Origin: Linderina pennispora
Lineage: Eukaryota > Kickxellomycota > Kickxellomycetes > Kickxellales > Kickxellaceae
Length of the DNA: 64,000 nucleotides
Direction of reading: 5' to 3'
Assembly: GCF_002104995.1 (NCBI RefSeq)
Contig: NW_024468257.1
Location: forward strand, 372,001 to 436,000
The translations under genes and the position numbers were made by a program. Below, piece by piece: positions 43,717 to 54,958 of this stretch. Below the pieces are notes generated by a model. The model saw nothing but the letters and a program-made list of their open reading frames with translations, was not told the origin of the DNA and did no database searches. Every line of letters begins with the position of its first letter. Positions within the stretch are counted from its first letter, which is position 1.

Positions 43717-44335
43717 GTGCGTTGATGAAAAGGTCCAGGGGAAGGAAATTGTGTTGGCGAACCGTGCTGAAAAACGAAAGGAGCAGGGGCTGGAGACCGG
43801 GATGGACATCGCCTGCCTTTTATACCAGCCCTCCCCTCCGCCTGTATTTATCCGGACGGGACTGTGTCAGCCGGGTGCATTAGCCCACACATCCTACGGG
43901 CCACTACAAACAAGGGATGCCTGCTCCACCCCCAAACGAAGCAAAAAAGTTGGCATAGGAGTGACATTGGCGGGAAAAAGATCAACAGCCAAGCATCAAG
44001 TGCTGCGTGAACCCTGCTGGTGCATTGTAAAAAATAAATAAATGAGAATGGAGCCGGACTGGAGCTGGACTGGCTTCCTCAGACACGCTCAAAGAAAATC
44101 ACCTCACCCCAGAACCGGCCATGAGTCAACAGTCTAGCCTGCAACCAGAAGATTCTATAGCGATGGACTTGCAGCAAAAAGGCTAATGGTCCTGTGCAAC
44201 CCTTCTTGCGCAAAGAGCAAACTGGTACGCGAAATGTTGGGCATCTTGCAATGGTACCATCCGGTACGATATCCCCTTTCTGGCAATCCAAGACTGCAAT
44301 ATACTGTACAATTAATGATTAAAAACGGCGGTCCG
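43717..44335. other. Promoter of the MFS gene and 3' region of the OPT gene
   Basis: About 620 bases, no gene seen. TATA box at 43816-43824. Confidence 0.5.
43816..43824 (-). promoter_or_regulatory. TATA box of the MFS gene
   Basis: TATAAAAGG on the minus strand, about 100 bases upstream of the preferred start at 43716; it argues against the more distal ATG. Confidence 0.6.
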
Positions 44336-46771
44336 TCAAGTATTCGTCTCCTGGGCCAGCTGGATCCACGGCCGCCGGGCCAGCGGACATTGATCGATCT
44401 GGCTGCCCCACCACACGATCCTGTCGGCAACCGGCTCCAGGGCAAAGTTCATGACCAGCCCGGTCACCAGGATGCCCGTGTCCAGCGCCGCCGACAGCGC
44501 GTAGCTATAGTGGTGGTGCCACGCAGGCCGATACTTGCGCACCACGTAGTTGATGCCAAAGTTGACCAGGAACCACGCTGGCACCCACAGCGGCGAGATG
44601 ACGGGAATCAGGCCCAGGAAATTAAGGACCACCGGCACGTGCACCTTCTGCAGCCAGCGGCAACGATGGTAGCGCCGCTGCAAGAAATGCACAGGCACCG
44701 GCAATAACAGGCCGACGAGAAAGCCCCAGAACAGCACCCGGTAGGACGATCCAAGGAACATTTTGGCGGGGCCGATTGCACCATACAGGATGCTGGCATT
44801 GTAGAATACGCTGGCGCTGCGGCATGACCACGGGTAGCCGCTGCAGAGGCCCGGCACGCTGTCCAGAAGCCGGTATGTGACCAGAAGCTCAAGCAGCACC
44901 GCAATAACAGTCGATGTTAGCTGCACGATGAACATGTGGCGGGGCGGGATCTTGGCGTAGTGGCCGAGCTTCAAGTCGCTGACCAGGCTCAGGCTCTGCG
45001 TGGTCGTGATGTACCCAAACACCTTAAACACCATGTTGGCCACGGGCCGTCCCGGCAGAATAAACCCAATCAGCATCTCGGTGATGATGTTCAGGCCGGG
45101 CTGGATATTGGTGGTCGCCTGGATGTACCCGACCGGGATTGTGAACACCACCGGAATCGCAAGCGACAAAAGGAACCCCCACCACGGCAGCCCGATGTCA
45201 AATGCCTGACATGCCACCAGCCCCATGGCACTGCTCGCCACCAGGACCACCACGAACCACCACGGCGGGATTGCACGGTACCGCGTCATCAGCTTTGCGT
45301 GAATGTCCAGTGTCTCCGCCCGCGACTGCTGGAACGCCATCCACACCTGGTGGCCGTGGTGCAGCCCAATGTACGAAATCAATGACGCCAGGCCAGCAAA
45401 CCCGATGCCGTACGATAGCGCATAGACTGCAGGGATCCTGATCGGTCCTGTCTGGCGGTATGCCTCCGCGTCAAACTCGCCAGCGGGCGTGATAATCGAC
45501 GACATGTTGTACAGTGCGCCACTTTCAGTGTACAGATGGTAGTCGTACATTGGCATACTGGCCGACCCCCAGAGGTTGGTGAAATAAACAACCGGCAGGG
45601 CCACCCACACAAACAGCACAAAGCCCGCCATCATATTGCACGCAACACTGAAGGGTGTCGACACCGGTCCTGCCAAGTACGCATTCGACACGGAGTTCCA
45701 GTCAAGCGTCAGCGACAAGACGCCCAGCCCCGCACGCCCACTGCCGATGATATGCATGAGCTGGCGGTTGGGGAATGCTATGCACAGAAGCGACAGCGAC
45801 GACAGGCCCGGGAACAGAAACCCAGGCACGATATACCAGACTGCGCTCAGCCCGCACGCCACCCAGAAGAACCGCGCGCGGGTCCACCGCGGCACCCCGA
45901 ACAGCCGGTCGGCGGGCCGGTCCGGGAAGAAACTGTTGAGGACCGATAATGCCACAAGGTTCTCGCGCCACACCATCGCCGCCGGGCGCACCAGCAATGG
46001 CTGCGCTACGCCCGCCAGCCCGTAGCCGATCAACTGTGACGACAGACAGAGAAATGCACTGGGCCAGAACCCAAAGCCCGCCCCAAACCACTTGCGCTTA
46101 ATCACCACCACCTCGATTGCGTACGCGGACGAGCTGCCGGCGCTCGCAAACACCGTTATCAGCACCAGCTCTTTGAACGAGAACGGACCTGGATTCAGCG
46201 TCCATTCAAACCCCCACCCGAACACCCGCCAGGTATGCCTGGTATGCGGCAGTGCCCACGCCAGCAGCCGCCCCAGCGGATACGACAGGACCTGCACCAG
46301 GATTACTGAGAGCTTGATCGGCGCGTCGCGGAAAAAATAGTACTGGTTGGCGCTGGCCATTATGCCCAGGAAGAGTATGCCCAGTGCCCACACGCGGAAT
46401 GTCAGTGAGGGCGTCGCTGGGTCGTCGTGTCGGCTGACCACCGCGCGTACCTCTGCATAGGGACTGTCCTCTATGTCGCTGTCTATCGATGGCTCTTTCT
46501 GGGTGCCCGAGATCTCGGCCATTGCGTGCTTCTCCAGGCTGCTGGTGGAGCGCATTTCAACGAGCGTCGAGTGCCGCTTCGGTACCCGGTCCTGACCACG
46601 GTATCTGTGATATTCGCATCCACATATTGTGCTCGCGTCGCAGCAGCTTTGGTGCATATTGGCGGATTCTGGCTTTGGCGATGTCCCTGGCAACTCGCGT
46701 TGTACTGGGTGTTTTGGTTCTAGCTGCAGAGTCAAAGAAGCCCCATTGCTAGGTGCTTCGTCAGAATGCAT
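44336..46771 (-). CDS. Oligopeptide transporter (OPT family)
   Basis: Proton-coupled importer of small peptides at the plasma membrane (OPT/Isp4 branch). About 811 residues, intron-free, with some 16 hydrophobic helices. Family motifs: SPYAEVRAVV and DDPATPSLTFRVW before helix 1, the NPG motif in LNPGPFSFKELVLITVF, KIPPRHMFIVQL, and YPWSCRSASVFYNASILYGA with IGPAKMF near the end. The start MHSDEAPSNGASLTL (ATG at 46771) is preferred; the frame stays open to an upstream ATG at 46903 whose product looks like leader sequence. No anomaly seen. Confidence 0.93.
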   Translation of the reverse strand: MHSDEAPSNGASLTLQLEPKHPVQRELPGTSPKPESANMHQSCCDASTICGCEYHRYRGQDRVPKRHSTLVEMRSTSSLEKHAMAEISGTQKEPSIDSDIEDSPYAEVRAVVSRHDDPATPSLTFRVWALGILFLGIMASANQYYFFRDAPIKLSVILVQVLSYPLGRLLAWALPHTRHTWRVFGWGFEWTLNPGPFSFKELVLITVFASAGSSSAYAIEVVVIKRKWFGAGFGFWPSAFLCLSSQLIGYGLAGVAQPLLVRPAAMVWRENLVALSVLNSFFPDRPADRLFGVPRWTRARFFWVACGLSAVWYIVPGFLFPGLSSLSLLCIAFPNRQLMHIIGSGRAGLGVLSLTLDWNSVSNAYLAGPVSTPFSVACNMMAGFVLFVWVALPVVYFTNLWGSASMPMYDYHLYTESGALYNMSSIITPAGEFDAEAYRQTGPIRIPAVYALSYGIGFAGLASLISYIGLHHGHQVWMAFQQSRAETLDIHAKLMTRYRAIPPWWFVVVLVASSAMGLVACQAFDIGLPWWGFLLSLAIPVVFTIPVGYIQATTNIQPGLNIITEMLIGFILPGRPVANMVFKVFGYITTTQSLSLVSDLKLGHYAKIPPRHMFIVQLTSTVIAVLLELLVTYRLLDSVPGLCSGYPWSCRSASVFYNASILYGAIGPAKMFLGSSYRVLFWGFLVGLLLPVPVHFLQRRYHRCRWLQKVHVPVVLNFLGLIPVISPLWVPAWFLVNFGINYVVRKYRPAWHHHYSYALSAALDTGILVTGLVMNFALEPVADRIVWWGSQIDQCPLARRPWIQLAQETNT

Positions 46772-47312
46772 TATGTGGTCGTAAAGAGAAGCAAAAAAGA
46801 ACGGACACGGGAAGGAAAGTGACGGTTGCGAAGGTGCAGACACTGCCAAGACGAGCAAAGGACTGGCGAGCAAAGGACTGGCGCGCAGTGAGCGAGAATG
46901 CATGTTTTCCTGGCTCTGTCGATACTGCCCGGCGCCAATTTTGCTCTCCCCATCTCTGCTGTAGGGAGGTCAACAGCTTGAATGCCGGCACGGCAGGTGC
47001 GCAATCCCTTATTCCTTTATTTGCTACTGCGACTTCGGACGCAAGCAACAGCCTGGGTCACATAAAATACCTCAACATACATGCCTAGGCGGGGGTGACT
47101 TTCTTCCCCGAGGCATCGCATATCTTGTGTGGCGTGCTATGCTCGGGATGACCAAAGGGAGGCAAATTCCGGATGTTCATGCATTAACATTACAGCCACC
47201 CTCGGCTGATGTAAATGGGCGCACTATATGCATGTCTATTAACTTCACCATATCCGGGTAACTGCCAGCATTCTGTATACATCACTGCATTATAACCTAG
47301 GATACATCGCAG
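46772..47312. other. OPT promoter and SAD1 3' region
   Basis: About 540 bases; a direct 9-12 base repeat (gactggcgagcaaag / gactggcgcgcag) near 46860. No gene seen. Confidence 0.4.
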
Positions 47313-48880
47313 CTAGATGCCATTTCGCTGCCATATCTGGATGTACGTGTCTGACAAAAAGATCATCTGCGGCATGATCCGCTCCATCTGCAGGTCGCGC
47401 GACTGGTACCACTGGTCGGTCGCCGCATGCCGCAAGTACACCAAGTACTGGCTCTCTGCCAGGACCGCATCATCACTACCCGAGCCCCCTACGCTCGGGT
47501 GCTGCGGCACTGGCCCGCTGCCCGACGCTGCCGGCTGTCCGTCATGGCAAATATTGGCAATCAGGTCGTATGTTCCCGCTTGCCCCTTTGCCTTTAGCCG
47601 CGCCTGCGCATCGGCAGGCAGCAGGTCGCCAAACGAGACATTGCGGATAGGGAAGTTCACCACAGTCGGGTTCTTTTCCACTGTGAACTCGTTTTTCGAG
47701 AACCGCTTTACATGGCAAATAATGTAGTTGGGCAACCTCCGCAGCTGGTAGCGCCTTGCCGACCCATTGAGCTCCACCACGGTTGAGCCGTCGTAGCGGT
47801 GCAAAAGCGTGGTTAGCGCGATCTGCGGGATGTTGACCCGACTGTCGTCGTCGTCGCCAGTAAACAATGGCTTGGGCGGTAGCTCAAGGGAAAGCGTCAG
47901 AAACGGCACTTTGATGCGCTGCACTTCTTTGGACGCATCCAGGGCTGCTGTATTGGCCTCGCTCTTGCTCATTTGTGTTTCATTGTCCATCAGCTGCGTC
48001 TCGACCTCGACTTCGCCCTGGAATGTGCTGTAGACTACGCTGCTGCCGCGTTTCTTCGATCCACCCAGATCCATATGCAGCGTGTTGAGCAGCCACATCA
48101 GAAACTCGAATGCGTCGCCCTGCGCATCCAGCCTGAAGCGCTTCTTTGACCGCGTAACAACCTCCTGGACGAATTCATGCGGGCTTGTATGCGATTTGAA
48201 CGGCCGCGCATGCCACATCTTGCGCACCAGGCCGGCCATGCGCTGCACCAGTTCCGGCTTTGCATCCAGATCCTCCATCAGCAGCAGCGCGTTGCGGATC
48301 GGCGGCACATGGGCCAGAGCCTGCACAACAACGTTCATGTAGTCATTGCACTTTATCTTGTTCAGACCCGTGAACCCAACCACGAACTTTTTGCCGCCGA
48401 GATCGTACCCGCACTCGCTGACCGTGTCCAGTTTGCTCACCAGCTCTTTTGTGAACTGCGGCTGCACATTGGCTTTGATGTCGTTCAGTGACCGGTCCTT
48501 GACCTCGTAATTGTCTGGTAGAACGTATACCTTGAGCGTCTTCAGGTTGATGAATACGTGGTGGTCGTCGTTGATGCTGTGGAAGTATGCGTGCGTCTGT
48601 TTGCCACGCCCCTGGTAGTATTTGCCGCAGACGAGACACGCATACACATTGTTGTTTGACAGAGACACTGAGCACAGCTTCTCAAAGTCAAAGTCAAGGT
48701 TGGCCCGGCTGACTGTGTCGAGGTAGAGGCCCTCGATTTCGCTGGTGGGCTGGGCTGTCTCCTCAACGTACTCGTCTTCACTGTCGCCTTCCAGGCCATG
48801 TGGCGAATTTGTCCGCTGAACCTTCGACGGGGCTAGCCAACCCAAGGGTCCTCGCCAGCAGGCCGTTTATGCGCAGACAT
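47313..48880 (-). CDS. SAD1: U4/U6.U5 tri-snRNP factor Sad1 (USP39 family)
   Basis: Needed for tri-snRNP stability and spliceosome activation. An N-terminal UBP zinc finger (YACLVCGKYYQGRGKQTHAY and DHHVFINL) precedes an inactive ubiquitin-protease fold. The block GLNKIKCNDYMNVVVQAL has Asp where active proteases have the nucleophilic Cys, as in USP39. HEFVQEVV and GDAFEFLMWLLNTLHMDLG follow. The frame holding the domains has no early ATG and starts after a stop. The ATG at 48880 (MSAHKRPAGEDPWVG) is in another frame and reads through if one base is missing near 48835. So the start is probably 48880 with a -1 lesion. No intron fits. Confidence 0.9.
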
Positions 48881-49159
48881 AGTATTTGAGAAATGAGTCA
48901 ATTTACAGGAGAGCAAAGGAGAAAGGCGCGTGCATGGCAGGGCTCAAGAGCGACAGCCGCATTAGTTGCTGATTTACGCCAGATCAAACTGGCTTCCGGA
49001 TTAGCGCCTGTTCGTGATCTGAAGCCGCAATCTTGGCTTGCGGCCAAATCTGCGCACTGCTCCTCTATTTTGTAGCTGTTTTTTTTTATCCTCTAAGCTT
49101 TCTTCAATTCGCCACCACCACCACTCCTGCCTTCGCTGCACATATAGACACATAAGCCC

Positions 49160-49649
49160 ATGGACGGTCAGACACAACGGCCAGCGATCCGGCCTGGAAC
49201 CGGCAGCCAGCCTCTGCGGCGCAAGGGATTCTACGACGATGCCCGGCTCGAGGAGGTGTATCGGCGGCGAATCGAGCGCTTGTCACACGGGCCGCCCTCG
49301 AAGCTGTCGCGGAGACTGCAGGTCATCAACTACGCCGTGATGTTCGGTAAGGAGAATTTCTGCATTTGTTTTGGTGTCTTGTAAATCGCCGCTCTAAACC
49401 AGTGCGCATGTGCCATATATACGCCGCCATCATGCGATTTCTTGCTGTCTATCGGACAGGAATCTCTAGCTAAAATTGTGCTTGCCATTGCTAGGCGTCG
49501 GATCATACATGGTGCTGTACCAGGACTTTGGCGACAAGCCGCACTGCTTCACGGGTCTGCGCAAGTGGTACTTTAACAAGATCGACTCGTTCTGGTCGCT
49601 GTCCAAAGAGGAGGAGCGCGAGCTGCGTGAGCGTGGCCAGCTAAAGTAG
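49160..49649 (+). CDS. Small two-exon membrane protein, unknown
   Basis: Exons 49160-49346 and 49495-49649, a 148-nt GT-AG intron, and a glycine codon split 1+2; 113 residues. The N-terminal half is basic and helical (YDDARLEEVYRRRIERL). A short hydrophobic segment around the splice junction (INYAVMFGVGSYMVLY) is followed by DFGDKPHCFTGLRKWYFNKI and a charged tail. The plan, a short matrix-side basic part and one weak helix, resembles small mitochondrial inner-membrane assembly proteins, but I cannot name a family. The matching splice phase and the uniform character of both exons support a real gene. Confidence 0.6.
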
Positions 49650-50636
49650 ACTGTTGTATAGCTGGTGCTTTTGCACGTGCGTTTGTTGTGGTTAAAACTG
49701 AATATTTGCCTGCTGAGAAACCACGTCGCTGTAAGATTTCAGCAGTGTCTGCGGGTTGGGACTGGAGCGGGATTTCGCCACATGAATGTGCAGCTGGCTG
49801 GGCTGGAGGCACAGTGTTTTTGGACGTCGCTGTAGCTCCGATCATGAAAACGCAATCGTGCTTTGGAGACGGCCGGCTGCCGTCTATCCCTCCAAACTCC
49901 CCTATATGCTTTTGGGGAGAGGAGCAAGCGAGACTCGGACTGCTTTTCATAGCTGCCGATACTTAAAGGCGGTCCCGCGCGCAGTCTTGCTCCTTCTCTT
50001 TTGTTTGAAGCTTCGACTTTTCACTTCCTGTGCATCTATTTGCCGCTTCATTTCCAGCATTCATTTGGCTCCCCCTTGTTTGCCCGTGCTCCCCTCCCTT
50101 GTCTCCCGTTGCGCATTTGCTACGCCCACTCGCCCACTAAGCCATTGGGGCTCATTCAGGAGGTCTGTATCGTGTGCTGGCAGGCTTTTCTTTTTCTGCC
50201 ACAGCATTCCTCTCCTTCGCTCCCAGCAATTCCACCCTGTGTGTTTCGCTCATTTACTTTTATGTGCTGCTAGTACCTGGCCCCGGCACAGCAGTTGGGC
50301 GGGGAAAAAGAGGTATGCGTTCTAGGTGTGCGTGCATACGCGAGTGTGACTGCGCGCGTGTGTTCCAAGAATCAATGTCAGAAAACGGCCATGCATGGGG
50401 GATTCTTGCGACCTTGCCTTATATGCGCGACTAGTTTGTTTACTGCCTGGGCGTTTTTGGTTTCCAGAAAAAAGGCTCAGGATTTTCGTCGACAGATGCT
50501 CCACCCCCGTGGCCACAGAGTGGGCCTGAGGATTCACATGCCCGATATGCCTGGCTAGAGAGGCCACTTGACCACTTTCTCCTCTGCTTTCCATGCTAAT
50601 TGTATTTTTATCTTCTATGCTCTCCACCCGGTAGTC
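49650..50636. other. Long promoter region of the 50.6 kb gene
   Basis: Nearly 1 kb, with a pyrimidine-rich plus strand between 49980 and 50280. No gene or repeat recognised. Confidence 0.45.
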
Positions 50637-53416
50637 ATGTCTACAGTATCATCACAGCCGTCGCAGCGGTCCCACACCCGCCGGTGGACCAGCGTCAGCA
50701 GTAGCACCAAATCAGGGGACACTGGATCTCCACAGGCCCACAACGCCCCAGAAGGTCCAGGTTCTTGAAGGGACTACTATTCCTGAGCACTCCCTGCTGC
50801 GGCTTAGCGGCGACGAGAACACCAACAATGTGCGTGCTCGGTCTGGCAGCGAGGACGACGTGAAAATCTCACTGGGGCTGAAAGAGGGCATTGAGCGCGC
50901 ATGGAACACCGTCCTGGCCAACGTAGGAAACATCTCACTGGCATGGCAGAACGAAATTCCATACGACGGCTACTCGCCCAACGCCGTGCCCGACCCAACG
51001 CGCATTTTCGAAAACGTCCAGGCCAAAAACACCAAAACACACACAGTCAGCGTACAGGCTGGTGACGGCGAACTGAAAGTGCCTGGCAGCCAGCCCCGCC
51101 GCCGCAGACTCAAGGCCATTGTGAGGCCGCGCAGCAACACAACCGGGTCGCATGTGTCCAGTGCGCGCAGCGTGCGCTCAGATGATGTGGCAGTAGCTGC
51201 GTCGTCAAAGTTGGAGCAGCGGCCAGATGATATCCTGAAGTCGCTGACGAACGATGGCGGATTTAGCGATCATGCAGAGGAGACACGGCGCAGGAAAGAG
51301 AAGCGCACGGCGAAGAAAAAGAACAAGCGGCCGCATGCGCATACTAGGGAGGCTGGTGTTGGCAGAAGTGTTGCGAGCGTGTCAGCGGCGACTGAGCCGA
51401 CGGATGACCCCGATGCTGCTGAGGAAAGCCAGTCTGCTGCTAGCAAACCAGAGCACGCCAGGCGTCCAAGCATGTCCATCCGCCTCTCTATCAGCCGGCT
51501 GCTACCACCAAAGATCCCCGGTATTGACACAACAGGCGACTCCAGTCTGCAGCCCCAAGAGTGCCCTGCGCCTCTGCCCGATAGGAAACCCAAGGATAAG
51601 CGTGCATCCTGGGCTCCACATTCCTTCAGTTCGCCGCTGCAACTTGGCCTGTCCTTGTCTGAAGTCTCCGAGGACGCACCTGGATCTGCTACAGCTACTG
51701 CACATCGCCGCACCAACAGCCTGCCATACGAGAACACGCTGGGCATTCTAACTGAAGAGACCGAGGGAGCCCAGTCACCTACTGGTGAGCAGCTTGGAGG
51801 AGTTGCTGAGCCTGCAACTTCAAATACCCACCTGCCGCCAAGCGAGACGTCTGTCCAGCAAGCACACGTGTCGGACGAGGTCCGCCTGAACAACCTAGAG
51901 GACCAGGTCTCGATGATGCTCAGTCAGTTCGGTGTCCAAACCGTGCCTCCCCACACCTCCCATGCAAGCCAATCTGCCACCCTTGGTGCAGCCGCCTGCA
52001 CTAGATCTACCGAGCCAGCGCAAGATCCACTGGTTCCAGTCACCTCGCTATGCGCCTGCCTACCGTGAGCCGAGATCAGGCAAAGATGTGGTCCTCCTCG
52101 ATGACGACTCGAGTGGGGCTGATAACCTAGGGGATACGGACCACTACAACATATACCGCTCTCCACGTCTCATGGCCGGTGACAGCAACATGTCTGAGTA
52201 CTTTGTTTCGGGTAGCAGCGCCAGGTTGCATCGGAAGCTAACCACAGCTAGTATTGTGTCGACTGCGGTTGGGAGCACCTCATCTACATTGCACGATGGA
52301 GCGAATGCGTCGCCCCGTATGACTCGTGCTTACCGCCAGCTGCCACAGCAGCGCATCCCAGCATTTCCACATACCTCTAGTCCACACCTCACTGCGGGAG
52401 CTAATGCGACCACCGAAAGACCCATGTGTCCATATTGCCGCAGCCTCAACACCCCATGCAATCAGTTGCACTCGATCCTCGAGCGCCTTGACCAGACCGA
52501 TGTTTATGTGAAGAATGTTGCACGGCATGCGACAGTCGTCGATGCCTTGCTTGCCGATCTGCGCGCCCAATCTAGCGTATTAGCAGAGACGCTTGCCTCG
52601 TCGCAAGCCCGTGCATCGAGTCTTAGCCAGACTGTCACCGACGCGATCGACCGCGCTTCACAGAACTTGCGTCGTCGCTCGGCCTCCCACGCCACTGCCC
52701 CGCAGACTACATCGGTCCACGGACCCGAGTCGGTATCGACTATGCGCAGCCGACTGGACAATTACCGCACGCTGTCAAAGAAGGCACGCGACCTTGATCT
52801 GCGCAGCCAGCTCATGGCCACAGTGGTCGAGGCACGAACGCACCAGGAGGAAACCGGCCGGAGCTTTCGTGTAGAGAACGACAAGAGCGCCCACCTGTAC
52901 TCGTGGATCCAGGATGCAGTGGCTATCTCAGCACACGCAACATCAGCGTCAGAGGCAGAATTCCCGGATGGCCCGGTGCGCAGACGCCGCACTTTGGCAA
53001 CGCTGGGCGAGGCTGCGTTTGACCAACCCGCGCCGATGTCGCCGAGAGAGCCCGTGTCGTCGCGGGCGTCAACAGGATCGCGGGCAAACCGGAAACCGAG
53101 GCGCAGCGGCGGAAAGCACCATCGCCACCACCGTCGCCCCATCCAGCCGATCCCAGTGCGGGCGCAGAGGATCGGCGAGCAGTGGGAGCAGCTGCAGGCG
53201 CTCATGGACGAGATGATGCTGGATGACCAGAATGAGCAGGTAGCAGCAGCAGAGCCCGCGTATGACCGAGAGCTTGCTGCCGGCATCGCTGCAGATGGAC
53301 TGAAGCTCGTGCAGCGTGTGCTCAAATCCACGCTCGAATCGCTTGACAAAGTCAAAGCGCAGGGCAGCCCTGTCCAGGAACCCGCCTGCGAGAATGCTGA
53401 AATCCCTGCTATGTAA
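50637..53416 (+). CDS. Large unrecognised protein with disordered and coiled-coil parts, frame-broken
   Basis: About 925 residues if two +1 lesions are allowed, near 50730 and near 51935. The N-terminal region has a short ordered-looking block (GLKEGIERAWNTVLANVGNI, then WQNEIPYDGYSP). A long Ser/Pro/Arg-rich middle with a lysine-rich patch (RRKEKRTAKKKNKRPH) follows. After the second lesion come the block KIHWFQSPRYAPAYREP, a CPYCRSLNTPC cysteine motif, and predicted helices that could form a coiled coil. No known domain recognised. The uniform codon character on both sides of the breaks supports one gene. Confidence 0.55.
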
Positions 53417-53494
53417 CATCCATATTGCTGCAACCCCTTTAGACAAATATACAACGCATTTCGCTCAAGTACATTTCCCAAAACTGAAAAAGAA

Positions 53495-54013
53495 CTACAT
53501 CTCCAACGCCGAAATCTCAGCCTCCGACTCCTTCAGAACCCCCGTCAGCACACTATCGACCGAATTCGCCAGCGCTGCACCGCTTCCCTGCTTGGCCATC
53601 TCCTGCTGCTGCTTGTGCCATTTCGCAATTAAACTCCTATTGACCTTAATCGCCGCCTGCTGGCACTTTTTGATCGTGCCCGAGACATGCCACATCCGGA
53701 TCATACACGGAGTCCGGCTGATCTGCGTAGTCAGCGTCAGGGCTGACCATATCATCTGGTAATGGTCTCGAGGTACCTTCAGAATGCCCATGTTTGTCCG
53801 CGAGCTAAAGTATTTTACCTGCGTGCCCATTACTACATGGCCGGCGCCCGAGTCGCCAAAGTTTATCTGCATCTGATCTCTGATTAGGTGGAAGATGGCT
53901 TTTGATGACAGCGCCGGCTGTTTCCGGTCTGCTTTTTGATGGCCGAGCGCCTGTTCAGCCGCAGTGTGGAACTGGATCTCAAAGCACAGGTACCGATGCT
54001 TGAATCTGACCAT
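53495..54013 (-). CDS. POP5: RNase P/MRP subunit Pop5
   Basis: Protein subunit shared by RNase P and RNase MRP, involved in tRNA 5' processing and rRNA maturation. The typical start MVRFKHRYLCFEI is at the ATG at 54013 (172 residues). The frame continues to an ATG at 54073 that would add 20 residues (MARKSGAPMYPLPLYAQPSN). Central blocks INFGDSGAGHVVMG, VKYFSSRTNMGILKVPRDHY and a basic, Lys/Gln-rich C-terminal part fit the family. Convergent with the long gene at 50.6 kb. Confidence 0.88.
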   Translation of the reverse strand: MVRFKHRYLCFEIQFHTAAEQALGHQKADRKQPALSSKAIFHLIRDQMQINFGDSGAGHVVMGTQVKYFSSRTNMGILKVPRDHYQMIWSALTLTTQISRTPCMIRMWHVSGTIKKCQQAAIKVNRSLIAKWHKQQQEMAKQGSGAALANSVDSVLTGVLKESEAEISALEM

Positions 54014-54073
54014 GTTGGAAGGTTGCGCATAGAGGGGCAAAGGATACATCGGCGCCCCGGATTTCCGCGCCAT

Positions 54074-54958
54074 GTGGGTTCAGGTCTTGTTTATTTATAA
54101 ACCAGGTGTCATTGTGGGAATGGCGCTGGCCAAATGGAGCAAGGCGGCCTTTGGCCGGAAATTTTGTGGGACTTGGCAAAGAAAAATACTAGACCACTAC
54201 TACTGTTGCGTCTGCATGTAGCTGTTGAAACTAATGAACTATCTGCCAGCCTGACTCTAAACCACGTCCATTCCTTTGCTTGCGGGATCCAAGTGCCCCA
54301 GCGGACCCGAACCTTGGCCATCTCCACAGATGCTACTCCCAACCTATCGCCCATTTCTTATCACCACACGCCCCTCCGTCGCTGACACTCTCCGCTACAC
54401 TACCACTGCCTAGCTGCAGGTCATAGCGATCCCTTCAGCAGGCATATGCTACCTGCTGGATCTAGATATACACGAATGCCGCAACCTGTCGTCGCCGATC
54501 TGCGGTGCAGTGGATCAGCATTTCACCATCCCGCCTTTTTCATGGACATGGACTGCGGAAGCACCTCGGCTGTACCAATGTCCACCTTTGCTGTTGCCTG
54601 CAGCCATTTTATACACTTTAATCTCAGGCAGCTGTGCGGCACGCCATGCTGCTGAATGACGAAAAAATCTTTGTATTGCCGCCCTTCCCCACAGCTCCCG
54701 ATTCTCACGACGTAGAAATCAGCCACCTAGATGTAATCTATGGCGGAGTTTTTGACATGCGCTTTGGATCTTCGTCGGCTCCGGCATATACCACCTATTC
54801 TCACAGTAGCATGAGCGCTTGCCATCTCTCCAGGGTTGCAAGTGCGCGCCAAGGTATATAAGAGAGCATGCCTATATACCACCTTTCTAGAATAGCCAAG
54901 CAGCGCCCTACACTTTTGCATCTTTAGAAGTCTACCAAACGCCGTCCCCAACACTACG
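54074..54958. other. Divergent promoter between POP5 and the P450 array
   Basis: About 885 bases, no gene. TATA box of the first P450 at 54855-54862. Confidence 0.5.
54855..54862 (+). promoter_or_regulatory. TATA box of P450 gene 1
   Basis: TATATAAG, 97 bases before the ATG at 54959. Confidence 0.6.

Noticed and set aside
1409-53416. Programmed +1 ribosomal frameshifting as the cause of the frame breaks
   Set aside because: The sites share no slippery codon or stop-adjacent motif, and the unshifted frames usually run on for several codons. In syntaxin C the extra base is absent from a near-identical paralogue. Kept only as a possibility for the shared Leu5 site.
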